From: Deltaproteobacteria bacterium
GTDB lineage: Bacteria; Myxococcota_A; UBA796; SXON01
Length of the DNA: 64,000 nt
Assembly: GCA_947445035.1 (NCBI GenBank)
Contig: CANFCK010000024.1
Span: 1 to 64,000 of the forward strand
Direction of reading: 5' to 3'
Under the pieces are notes generated by a model that had not been told where the DNA came from, searched no databases, and was given only the letters and a program-made list of their open reading frames with translations. Of the stretch, positions 9,323 through 18,300 are shown in pieces. Positions within the stretch are counted from its first letter, which is position 1. Each line of letters begins with the position of its first letter. A program made the position numbers and the translations under genes.

Positions 9323-9645
9323 GGGGGGCCGGGGCGGCTGCGCGCATCGCGAAGGCCGACGCGCTGACCGCCGCCGGCTTCGACTGTCTCAGCTGCGGCG
9401 CGTGCTGTCGGGAGGCCTACCATGCGGTCGAGGTGTCGCGACGGGACCGCTTCGTGCGGCTGCACCCGGAGCTGATCGAGGTGGTGGACGGTCGCCTCAA
9501 CGTCCGCCGCGCCGGCCCCCGCTGCGGCTGTCTCGGCGACGACTACCGCTGCTCCGTCTACGCCGACCGGCCGAAGACCTGTCGCGACTTCGAGCGGGGT
9601 GGCGAGAACTGTCTGGAGGCCAGGCAGCGGGTGGGGTTGGGGTGA
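9307..9645 (+). CDS. YkgJ-type cysteine cluster protein (CxxCxxCC)
   Basis: The small protein has DCLSCGACCREAYHAVEV near the N-terminus and later CGCLGDDYRCSVYADRPKTC and a final Cys. This is the CxxCxxCC plus C-x-Y-xx-RP-x-x-C pattern of the YkgJ/UPF0153 family, which is thought to bind an iron-sulfur cluster or zinc. Its biochemical role is still undefined in the family. Two ATG codons compete, at 9307 and 9316; the second overlaps the stop of the upstream gene (taa at 9320-9322). In either case it is tightly coupled to the transglutaminase-like gene. Confidence 0.85.
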   Translation: MAHMVRGAGAAARIAKADALTAAGFDCLSCGACCREAYHAVEVSRRDRFVRLHPELIEVVDGRLNVRRAGPRCGCLGDDYRCSVYADRPKTCRDFERGGENCLEARQRVGLG

Positions 9646-9657
9646 CGGGGGGGCGAG

Positions 9658-10342
9658 TCAGCGGTACTCACCCTCGCTGACGTCCGGCAACATCGCCAGG
9701 AGGTCGATGGTGTGTGCCTCGAAGCGGGCAAGCCGGTCCGCGTCGAGGATCGCCCCGGTTCGGTGGGGGGTCCGGTCGAGGAGCAGCGACGCCTGACCGC
9801 GCGTGAGCGGAAACGCCGCGAGAATCAGGGCGGCGTGCTCTCGATCCTGCGTTTCCCATCGCTCCACCTTTGCGATGAGGATGTCGTGAGGGTGGGGCGC
9901 CACGAGGACCACATCGGCGGCATCCGCGGTCGTCAACTCCAGCGCCCGCGCCGGCCAGTCTACGGGTGCAGCGAAGGTCTCCGGACCCCAGACCTCGCCG
10001 CATCGCTCACGATGCGGGGGACGTCGAGCGGATCAACCACGGACTCGCCGCGACGAAGGGGTGGGCACTGACCATCTGGCGGCGGGAAAGGCCGTCAAAC
10101 TCCAAGGGGCAAGCCGACCAGGGCCGCTCACTGTCGAGCCACACCGCAAACGGATGGCGCTCGTCCAGAACGGCCAGCCACGCGCAGCCGACGCGGTCCG
10201 TCACGGGCGGGGTTCCGAGCCGCGCGCGAGCCCGCGCCCGCTGCCCGGGTTCAGACCACCGGAGCCGCAAACGCAGCGCCTGGGCTTCCAGAACCGCCGC
10301 GGGATCGGGGGCCAGGCGCGGAGTTGGCTCGATCGACGACAC
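9658..10342 (-). pseudogene. Frameshifted gene, probably nucleotidyltransferase-like (DUF6036-type)
   Basis: Two minus-strand frames with coding-like third positions join here. Frame one runs from a GTG at 10342 to a TGA at 10007-10009 (about 111 residues, including LDERHPFAVWLDSERPWS). The second continues as CGEVWGPETFAAPVDWPAR, then HPHDILIAKVERWETQDREH and further to 9658, but it has no good start of its own. Deleting one base from the run of five C at about 10019-10023 would fuse the frames into one protein of about 228 residues. The motif HPHDILIAKVERW resembles the DLxxxKLxRWxxxD block of DUF6036/AbiEii-like nucleotidyltransferases, which are often antitoxin or toxin partners. A sequencing error cannot be excluded. 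Confidence 0.5.
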
Positions 10343-10346
10343 CCCC

Positions 10347-11429
10347 TCACGATAACCACGTCTCGTAGACAAACGCGCAGTCGCGGCGGATGCGATCAGC
10401 ATCGAGCCCGTACTTCTCCAGGTTATAGGCATGGTTACTGCGGTAACTCCGCTGCTGCTCCGCCGTGGAGCGGATCGCAGCGAGCTGCGCCTCGGTGGGC
10501 TGCATGTCGAAGAAGGGGATCATCTCCGCCATCAACCCGTCGAAGTCGCGCATCATCCGGTCGTACGACACCACCATCACCCGCGTTCGATCGATGCGCC
10601 CTGAGGCCCAGTCGGTGTGGAAGCGACGGAAGAGGTCCACCAACGCCAGATACATGCGCTCGTTGTACCGGTCTCGGATCGGCGCCGGCAGCGTCGAGTA
10701 GCCGAAGGCCTTGTCCAGAACCCCCGTCACCAGACTGAAGGTCGAGGGGATCACGTCGACCGGGTCGCGCACCATGTACAAGATGTGGGCGTCCGGAAAG
10801 CGCTCCAGGAACGCCGGCGTACGCACCCCCGTTGAGAACAGCTTGGCGACCACGCGGTCACCGCCTTGCGACACGAGGTTACGACGCCACACGGCTTCGA
10901 GCCAATCGAAGTCCCGCGCGCTGGTGTCGCGCGTCTCGGGCGCGAACATCGGCAAGCGGTCCTTCTCGTCCCACGCCAAGAAGAAGCCGTAGAGGAAGAA
11001 GCCGTCGAGGTAGCGGAAGAACACCGCCACGTCGTCGGTCTCCACCGAGGAGAGGTTGGTGTCGTGCGCGGCCGAAGCGTGGAATCGGGCGGGGGAGACC
11101 TTCTCCAAAAGCGGCAATAGCGGGCGGAGGAACTTCTGGAGGATGATCGAGGGGTAGAGGCTGCGGTACAGGTGCTGGCCGACGCCGAAGCCCTGCTCGA
11201 CGAGGAAGCGGTGCAAGAACGTCGTCCCGGTGCGAGGGTTGCCGACGATCACGATCGGTCGCTTGACCCGGGTCGTGGCGAGGCGGCGGAAAGCGAGGTT
11301 GTCCAGCGCCATCCAGAACCAGACGTTCAGCCGCAGGCCGCCGTAGACGCAGGCGACAAGCCAGGGGATCACGCGCACATGGAACACTCGCGCCAGCACC
11401 GCGTACACCAGCGCCATCCGGCTCAGCAT
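10347..11429 (-). CDS. Sulfotransferase family protein
   Basis: The 360-residue product has the 5'-phosphosulfate-binding loop IVIVGNPRTGTTFLHRFL at about residues 58-75 and a later VVSYDRMM strand-helix that fits the 3'-phosphate-binding motif. These are the two PAPS contacts of the sulfotransferase fold. The N-terminal 45 residues are hydrophobic, suggesting membrane association. MVRDPVDVIPSTFSL matches the conserved RDP segment of the Sulfotransfer_3 group. Acceptors in related bacterial enzymes include lipids and polysaccharides; here the substrate is unknown. The stop lies just upstream of the frameshifted gene on the same strand. Confidence 0.85.
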   Translation of the reverse strand: MLSRMALVYAVLARVFHVRVIPWLVACVYGGLRLNVWFWMALDNLAFRRLATTRVKRPIVIVGNPRTGTTFLHRFLVEQGFGVGQHLYRSLYPSIILQKFLRPLLPLLEKVSPARFHASAAHDTNLSSVETDDVAVFFRYLDGFFLYGFFLAWDEKDRLPMFAPETRDTSARDFDWLEAVWRRNLVSQGGDRVVAKLFSTGVRTPAFLERFPDAHILYMVRDPVDVIPSTFSLVTGVLDKAFGYSTLPAPIRDRYNERMYLALVDLFRRFHTDWASGRIDRTRVMVVSYDRMMRDFDGLMAEMIPFFDMQPTEAQLAAIRSTAEQQRSYRSNHAYNLEKYGLDADRIRRDCAFVYETWLS

Positions 11430-11451
11430 GGTCGCCGCCTAACCGGCGGCG

Positions 11452-11929
11452 CTACTCCAGGTCGCCGGCCATGCCCGCGGCAAGGACGGCGCCCACGTCA
11501 ACCTCGGCACAGTCTTCGTCGGGAGCGCCGGTGAGCTCCCGGTACGCGCCCAGGGTGCTGGCGGCGGCCAACTCGCGGAACAGGTCGATGTAGTTCTCGG
11601 CGTCCCCGTCGTTGTTGGCAACCCGTCGCGAACCGTCCCCTTCGTCGGAGAGTATCCACACCGCGCGGAGGGCTCCGAATCGCCAGAGGTCCACGCTGCC
11701 TTCGTCGCTGGCACTCAGCGGTGACGGCGCCTCCCAGCACGCCGCCGGCGCCGAGTAAAACGGCAGACGACTCCTCCTTCATCGGGCCCGACGAGTCGAC
11801 CACCAGGAGGAAGTCCACCACCGGCGGCTCCTCCTCTTCGCCGACCGGCGCCGTGAGCGCATCGGCCTGCCGTCCTGCACACGCCAACAGGGAAGGCACG
11901 AAGACGGCCAGGAGTCGCGAGATGCGCAT
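11452..11929 (-). pseudogene. Remnant of a von Willebrand A (vWA) lipoprotein
   Basis: The 5' part (ATG at 11929) encodes a lipoprotein leader with SLLAC (Cys17), a short acidic linker, and VVDFLLVVDSSGPMKEE, which is a vWA MIDAS strand (DxSxx). The reading frame then shifts. A different frame runs to 11452 with FYSAPAACWEAPS, AVWILSDEGDGS and PDEDCAEVDVG. These pieces match the later part of the same family of myxobacterial vWA lipoproteins (FYSP..., AVVFxSDEDDGS). Most of the vWA core is therefore missing and the frames disagree, so the gene is dead or very recently damaged. Confidence 0.6.
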
Positions 11930-11953
11930 TGGGAGTTGTATCCGTCCGCCGCG

Positions 11954-13405
11954 CTATGGCCACCACGCCGCGTCGTCACCCACCGTTGTATCCGGGGGCC
12001 CCAACTCCCCCTGCAAGCGCGCCACCGCCTCGCCAAAAGCGACCACGATCTCCTCGTCGGGCCGCGGCCGCCCCGGGTCCGGACGGTTGGGTCCGTTGCG
12101 CAAGACCCGCCCATGCGCTCGCTGGTCGAAGAGCGGCGCCTGGGGATTTCTGGCGCCGACCACCCGCACCGGCAACGCCAAGGGCGCTCTGGAAAGCTCC
12201 GCATAGATCGCTGGGGAAGCTGCTGGCGTGACCGGGGCCGGGGCCCGCGCGGGGCTCAAAAGCACGACCTCGGCCGCGATCACCAGCGCCGCGCCGACCA
12301 CCCAGGATCGCCGGCCGCGCGCCACGCGCGTCGCACCCCGCGCCGCCATCGCGACGAGCACCAACTGCCCCAGGAGCATGATGCGAGCGTGGTTCCGGAA
12401 GCGGTCGCCCATCGGGATCGCGTGAAGCAGGCTAGCGACGGGATTGCCGAGTCCGGTCGGCTTCCCCGCAACGGACACGTCGTCACCCACCGACGCGAGC
12501 GCACACCCAGCCACCGCCGCCCAACCGGCCGGCCCACCCCCCACAACGGCCAGGGCAATCGTCGCATAGCCTAAGTACGTCGGGTGTTCTCGCACCACGG
12601 CTCCCACGGTGTCCACCTTGCCGACCGCGAGGAAGCTGGCCGCGTCGGCGCCTCGCCAGGGATTGAGCGCCCAAAGCGGCTCGGCCGCTGGCGCCCGCGG
12701 ACGCGCCGGGGTCGGCTCACGAAGCTGGCTGGCAAACGGAGCCGCCGCCGCCGAGGCCAGCACGCCTGCGAGCAAGGCGCCACCGAGTATTCCGCGCCAC
12801 TGGTCGCGACTCTGAAACAGCGCACGTACGCCCAGTATGACAAGGGCGAGGCCCGCAAACCACGCGAGGTACAGCCCGCAGAGCGCCAGGACCCCCGCCA
12901 GGATGCCCGCCCTCACCCATCGCCCTTCGAGGCCCGCGGCGATCGCAAGGGCAAGGAGGCCAATCGCAAGGTCCTCGGTGAGCCCGCTGGTGATCGAGCC
13001 GAGCCAGATGGGCATCAGGGGTACCGCCACCGCCCCAACGATCGGCGCCCCGCCAACCGCCTTCGCCAACCTCGCGCCCCCGACCGCCGCCAGCACCACG
13101 CCCGCCGCAATTAGCAGGTTCCACGCCGCCCTCAGCCCCACAAGCTGCGCCAACCCCGCTGCCAGCCAGGTGGGCAGGCCGTCGAGGATGGGCCAGGAGG
13201 CTGCCCCCGCCGCCAAGCTGGTTCCCGACGGCCAGGCCGGCCACGCGTCGGCCGCCCACGCCTGCACCCACGCGTGTCCGTAGACTTCGGCGCCTTGGGA
13301 GGCGACATAGCCCCCCTGCCACCACGCCGGTCCCGTGATGAACGCCGCGAGCGCCAGGCCGATCGACAGGGGCGCGAACCAGTGCCTACTCATCCGACGG
13401 CCCAT
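11954..13405 (-). CDS. Polytopic membrane protein (GT-C-like, function unknown)
   Basis: About 483 residues from the ATG at 13405, chosen because a run of G lies 6 bp upstream; ATG 13393 is an alternative. The sequence has about ten hydrophobic helices (for example AAWNLLIAAGVVLAAVGGA and AIALAVVGGGPAGWAAVAG) joined by short loops, then a hydrophilic C-terminal tail of about 60 residues. The general look is of a GT-C glycosyltransferase or a membrane protein of similar topology, but the diagnostic acidic loop after helix 1 is not clear. It lies about 70 bp downstream of the last injection-system gene on the same strand and could be co-transcribed, though no functional link is visible. Confidence 0.6.
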   Translation of the reverse strand: MGRRMSRHWFAPLSIGLALAAFITGPAWWQGGYVASQGAEVYGHAWVQAWAADAWPAWPSGTSLAAGAASWPILDGLPTWLAAGLAQLVGLRAAWNLLIAAGVVLAAVGGARLAKAVGGAPIVGAVAVPLMPIWLGSITSGLTEDLAIGLLALAIAAGLEGRWVRAGILAGVLALCGLYLAWFAGLALVILGVRALFQSRDQWRGILGGALLAGVLASAAAAPFASQLREPTPARPRAPAAEPLWALNPWRGADAASFLAVGKVDTVGAVVREHPTYLGYATIALAVVGGGPAGWAAVAGCALASVGDDVSVAGKPTGLGNPVASLLHAIPMGDRFRNHARIMLLGQLVLVAMAARGATRVARGRRSWVVGAALVIAAEVVLLSPARAPAPVTPAASPAIYAELSRAPLALPVRVVGARNPQAPLFDQRAHGRVLRNGPNRPDPGRPRPDEEIVVAFGEAVARLQGELGPPDTTVGDDAAWWP

Positions 13406-13476
13406 CACTGACCCCCCGCTTTGCGTCCGCACTCACGACGTTGGGCGCCGCACCGGAACGTCGGCTATGGGGCTGA

Positions 13477-14511
13477 CTAGGTTCCGAGCGTGTTCCCACA
13501 GAAAGACAGCTCGGTGGTGTAGCCGGAGGACGGGCTGATCACGTGCCGCGTGCTCACGATGTAGTATTTGCCGTTGTGGGGCATCTGCAGCCCGACGAAC
13601 TCGACGATGGCGCCCGCGTAGAGCGCATCGTCCCCGTCGACGATGCACGTGCCGCGCGCGAACTGGCGGGCCAAACGATTCAGCTCGGCCTTGGCGACAT
13701 CGTTTGCCATCGACTGCGAGGCGATGGGCACGTCGGTGATGTACGCGATCTGCTCGCCGAACTTGGACTCTGACAGCTTGGCGCCCGCCTGACCCCCGCC
13801 GATGGTCTCGATGTCGCCCGCAGAGGCGGTTCCGACGATCTCCTTCTTCTGGCGAATGTCCCACCCACGCACGACCACCTTGGTGACCTGATCCTGCGAG
13901 TTGAAGTTCATCCGCATGCTGCGGAGATTCTTTCCCATCTCGATCTTCTTGGGAGTGGTCGAGAGGCTGGCCTTCTTGAAGTGGAGCGTGCCCTCGTCGA
14001 CGGTGACCTGGAAGTTGTTCCGCGCCGCCAGCCGCTTGAGGAAGGTGAGGTTGGACTCGTTGCGCTGGAGCACGTAGTCGTGCGTTTCCGGCGTCGGATC
14101 ACACTTGACGGAAAGGTTCGATTCCCCACCGACGGTCTTGGCGATGTCGCTGTCCTTCTTCTTCTCGAAGGTCCGCGTCTTGCGGCCGCGGCCGAGGCGG
14201 TGGGCGTTGTCCAGCGCCTTCACGGTGAGCGTTGCGATGCCGTCGGCGCCCCAGCTCGGCTCCATCGCGGTGATCTCGCCCTTGAAGAGGGTGCGGCTGC
14301 CGCTGCCCATCTGGACCTCGACCGTTTGCCCGATCTCGGCCTCCCACTTGGGCGTGCCTTCGACGCCGCTCAGGCGCAAGGTCAGCATCTCCACCATGTC
14401 TACGTGGTCTTCGACCACGATCGACTCCACGCCGTCCCCCTCCGGCTGGGTGAGGGTTTGGCTTCCGAGGACGATTTTATAGCTGGTGGCGCTACGAGTG
14501 GACCCGGCCAT
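13477..14511 (-). CDS. eCIS spike-hub protein, gpD/VgrG-like (Afp8/Pvc8 type)
   Basis: The 344-residue product fits the late-control-D family. It has an N-terminal beta barrel (SIVVEDHVDMVEMLTLRL, then VEVQMGSGSRTLFKGEIT) and the second barrel start DYVLQRNESNLTFLKRLAAR, which is a hallmark of gpD/VgrG hubs. It ends in the short domain that in eCIS carries the central spike base (FVGLQMPHNGKYYIVSTRHV). In the particle it would sit below the tube as the trimeric hub. It is 12 bp downstream of the LysM adaptor gene. No gp25, PAAR or gpJ gene follows, which is where they normally lie. The family call is confident; function is inferred from homologous Afp and PVC particles. Confidence 0.9.
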   Translation of the reverse strand: MAGSTRSATSYKIVLGSQTLTQPEGDGVESIVVEDHVDMVEMLTLRLSGVEGTPKWEAEIGQTVEVQMGSGSRTLFKGEITAMEPSWGADGIATLTVKALDNAHRLGRGRKTRTFEKKKDSDIAKTVGGESNLSVKCDPTPETHDYVLQRNESNLTFLKRLAARNNFQVTVDEGTLHFKKASLSTTPKKIEMGKNLRSMRMNFNSQDQVTKVVVRGWDIRQKKEIVGTASAGDIETIGGGQAGAKLSESKFGEQIAYITDVPIASQSMANDVAKAELNRLARQFARGTCIVDGDDALYAGAIVEFVGLQMPHNGKYYIVSTRHVISPSSGYTTELSFCGNTLGT

Positions 14512-14523
14512 GAGTGGCTCCGA

Positions 14524-15378
14524 TCAGAAGATCTTTTTGAGGGCGTTCTTGGCAGCAGCGCTGGCAGCGCCGGTGACTGCCTTCTTGTTCGCGTCTTCGG
14601 CCGCTTTCCAAGCGCCCTTCGCATCGCCCGCGAGCACCGCGTCGACCGCCGCCCCGATCGCTTCCTTGCCGGCGGCGAGGGCTGCGCTCTTTGCGGCAGC
14701 CATGGCCTTGCTGGCGGCCGAGCTGGGTACCGTGAGCGTCTTTCCCGTCAGGTCGGCCATGGGGTCGGTGATCTTGTTGGCCGTGGCCAGCGCCCGCATG
14801 TCGACGCCGTTGGCCGCGGCCACCTGGGACACGGTCTCGCCGCCCTTGACGGAGATGAGCTTGATCTTATCGGCATTGAAGCGGCCAGAGCTGCCATAGC
14901 CGGCGAAGTTCGCCAGCTCCCACTGCTTGAGCTTGACGCTGCACCGCGCCCGCACTGCGGTGCCGTCCGAGGCGAACATCAGGAAAGTCGTCGAGATGCT
15001 TTCGATCACACACTGGAGCTCGAAGGTGCCCCATTGGAAGTGGAGCGCGGGCGGCCGCTTCTTGTCCTGCTCGGCGGGTTCGCCCTGCGCGGGAGTCTGG
15101 TCGGCGTTGGTCAACGACAACAGCTTGTCGACCCAAACCTTCTGCACGTTGGCGCCATCGGCCGTCGTGTCAAAGATCAGGTCGAACGACGCCGTCATCG
15201 GGGCGCCCTTCTGGAATTGGATCGGGTTGTTCGACTGTCCCTGATTGCTGGCTTCTTGCCAGGTCACGGACTTCTCGACCCGAAATTCCTTCGGGTTGTA
15301 CTGGACTTCGAACCCGGTGACCCCGGTGTCGAGGTTCAGGAACGACGCTTTCGAAGAGCTACCACCAACTGGTTTCAT
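14524..15378 (-). CDS. eCIS LysM adaptor protein (Afp7/Pvc7-like)
   Basis: The start at 15378 follows GGAGG by 6 bases; an ATG 6 bases upstream sits too close to that ribosome site. The product is about 284 residues. The N-terminal domain (FEVQYNPKEFRVEKSVTWQ, later PIQFQKGAPMTASFDLIFD) is the tail-tube-initiator-like fold of Pvc7 and T4 gp53/54-type adaptors. A LysM-like module follows (GGETVSQVAAANGVDMRALA ending TGKTLTVPSS). The C-terminal 80 residues are Ala/Lys-rich. In known particles this protein links the tube to the hub. The gene overlaps the end of the Ala-rich gene by 20 bp, so the two are probably coupled. Confidence 0.85.
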   Translation of the reverse strand: MKPVGGSSSKASFLNLDTGVTGFEVQYNPKEFRVEKSVTWQEASNQGQSNNPIQFQKGAPMTASFDLIFDTTADGANVQKVWVDKLLSLTNADQTPAQGEPAEQDKKRPPALHFQWGTFELQCVIESISTTFLMFASDGTAVRARCSVKLKQWELANFAGYGSSGRFNADKIKLISVKGGETVSQVAAANGVDMRALATANKITDPMADLTGKTLTVPSSAASKAMAAAKSAALAAGKEAIGAAVDAVLAGDAKGAWKAAEDANKKAVTGAASAAAKNALKKIF

Positions 15379-18300
15379 CGCCATCCTCCGTCCGCCGTTC
15401 CCGGCGGGTTTCAAGCTCACGGTTCACGACTTCGAGCACTTCGCGAGCGAAGACTTCGACGTCCAACTTCCCACCTTCGCCGCTGCCGCCGCTGACCGGG
15501 GCAGAGCCTTCCGCGCGCGCCGCCGCGGTATCTTCCGCCATTCGAACCTGCCCCCGCGCGTCGCTGAGCCGGCGTTCGGTCTCTGCGAGGTGGATGAGGT
15601 CGGTGAGGCGTTTGACGAGCTTGCTGACACGATCATCGGCGCCCCCGGCGCCGCGCACCGTCGCCGAAGAACGCACCGGACGGGTGGTTCCCCGATGGAC
15701 CGAGGCGCTGCTCGCAACGGGCTCCGAGCCACCGCGCAACATCGTCGCCGTCGGCCTCGGCACGTCGGGGGCGCGCGTGGAGAGGGTGGCCCCTTCCGCC
15801 GCGGCGGGCTTCCGAATCTCCTGGCGGATCTGTTCGACCACGTCACGCATCGGCGCTGAGAGCGGCACGGGACCGGGCATCGCGCCGGCGCGTGCGGCGA
15901 TGACGTTGACCACCTGCTCCGCGGTGGTGGCCCTGGCCAGCGACTCAAAGAGCCCCTGTGCCGAGCGCACCATTGGGGTGCCGTCGGAGCGCGCGGCCCA
16001 GGTGGGGGCGCCCGCGGCCGGCGTCGCCGCCGACACATCCGCGAGCGTGGTTTCCAACGACGGTCGTGCTGCGCGCACGGTGGGAGCGGCGCTGCGGGAG
16101 GCGGCGGCAGCGCGCCGGGCGGGAGTGCGGGAGGCCACCGCCTCGCGACGCGGGCCGGGGGTGACAGGGGAGGTGCCCTCGGAGAGGGAACCCACACCCG
16201 CAGGCGCCCTCGACGGAACCGTGCCGCCGCCGGCTTCGGAGCGAGCCGTCCGGGCAGAGACGAACTCCGCCTCAGGGGTGTTGAATGCGCCCGCACCCGC
16301 GAACACGCCATCCGGAGAACGCACGCCCATCGCGCCCCGGTACGCGGTCGCCGACGCGACGGCCGTCCGCGCCGATACCCAGTCGGTTGGCCGAGAACGA
16401 GTGACTGGTGCACCGGAGAACTGCCCCTGGGGGGGAGTGCCGCTGGCCGCATTGACGAAGCGGACCTGCGGGGTGCGAATCGTCGGTGAGCGAGGATTCG
16501 GCGCCGTCGACACGGCTATCGGACCGCTGATGCTGGGCAGCACCGATAGCCCAGGAAGGGCCTGCGCCACGCGGGCGGAGACGTAGCGCCCGTCGGGGGT
16601 TCGCACGGGCGTAGACTGGCTCCAGCTGCTCTGCACGAGGCCGGCTTCCGTCAACTCGGCGAGGAGCTGGGGAGGGACTGGGAAAACCGCCTCGGGCGCG
16701 CGGGGAGCGGCGCCGCGTGACGAGGGGGTCGGAGCGACGCCAGCGACCGGCGCTGCCGCCAGTCGTGCCGCCGGCGACACCGCCCGACGGGGTGGGGTGC
16801 CCGCGGTAGCGACCATCGTCGAATCCGCGTTCGGCCGCGCCCACGAGAGCGGACCCGACCGACGCACGGATGCGGGCGTGGACGCCTGCACCAGCGAAAC
16901 CGGCGCGCGCGCCGCAGGGCCGGAGGGTACCGCGCGGGCCACCGCGCGGGCGACGCCGCCGGCACCGGAAAGGGATGTCTTCGTCGGACGCGCCGCCGCC
17001 ACCACCGGGGCCACGACGCGGGCATCCGCGGCGACCGAACGGGCGGCCGGTGGCGTCGCTATCGACGTGCCGGGCGACGCGCCCTCCCGCTCCGGCAGAA
17101 CGAACGACGGCGGAGTGGCGTGCGGGAGCGCCGAGCGCGACGGGCGTGCGAGGTCAGCGAGCCGCGCCACAGCCCAGCCGACCGAGCCGGACGGGTGATC
17201 CACAGCGAGCGGCGCCTTGCCGACGACGGTGCCATCCGCCCCACGCGGCGTGGCGCCGACCCGCGTTGGCGCCGCTGCTGAGGGCGCCGCGCCGATGCCG
17301 CCAAGGGTGCCAACCGAAGCGCGGGGAGCCCCGCGTCCGGGAAGCGGGGACGCGGCGGGAGACTGGAGCTCGGGCGCGCTCGATGCGGCCACAAACTGAC
17401 CACCTGGGAGCCGCACCGCCGCCGACCGCCGGGCGCGGGCGACTGGCTGAGCCGCGCCGGCCGTCGCCTCTGCCGCGACAGCCACTGGGAGCGAAGAGCC
17501 GGGCCGTAGCGCAGGCAGGGCCCGACGCGCGGCGCGAAGGCTGGCTGCCACCGGGGGGAGGGCGACACGCGATCCGACTGGAGCGGCCGAAGCCTGCGCC
17601 ACCGCGGCGGGCGACGCTCCCGATGCGACGACCCGCTGCGAGGGCGCTGCCACCGACGTCGTAGCTGCTCCTACCGCCGGCGGCGCCGCCGGGGCTGCGG
17701 GCAGCACCGCGTCGGCGGCGCGCACCCGACTCGGGCGCGTGAATGCGCCGCTGGCCGTACGCACCAGGCGCGCTTCTGCCTGCGATGGCGGCCCTGCGTC
17801 GCCACGGGCCGTTGCGGCGGGCGCCACGGCAGCGTCCAATCCGATTGGCGCTACCGAACCGTAAACGGCCCGCGCGACCGCGGCCGCGGCCGGGCGGAAG
17901 CGCTGGACCGATTGGGGCGCAAACCCTGCTGCCTCGCCGCCGGCTGCTTCGCGGCCAGCGGCCGAGGAAGGCCGCGCGACAGGAGACGCCGCAACCGGGC
18001 GCCCGGCGCTGACGCGCGCAGCCGAGAGCGGCGACGCGCTGAGCGTGCTGACTTCGCGGCGGGTTTCTCCACGCGCGGCCGCCCGCTGCGCGGGCGGCGT
18101 GCGCCGCGCCGCCGCGGGGCGCATGGCTTCGCCGCGGGCGGGTACCGCCAGGGCTCCTGCCGCCGCTCGATCGAATTCCGCCTCGCCACCACTCGAAGCA
18201 GCCAGCGCGACCTGTACGGCGCGCGTACTGGCCCCAGAGGTGCGTGGCGCCGCTCCGCGAGCCACGGCGCGGGCCATAGACGCGGCGGGTGCCACAAAGG

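Noticed and set aside
13981-15495. Plus-strand ORF of 504 codons across the eCIS hub genes
   Set aside because: Antisense to well-conserved gpD and LysM genes; composition is typical of a mirrored high-GC frame.
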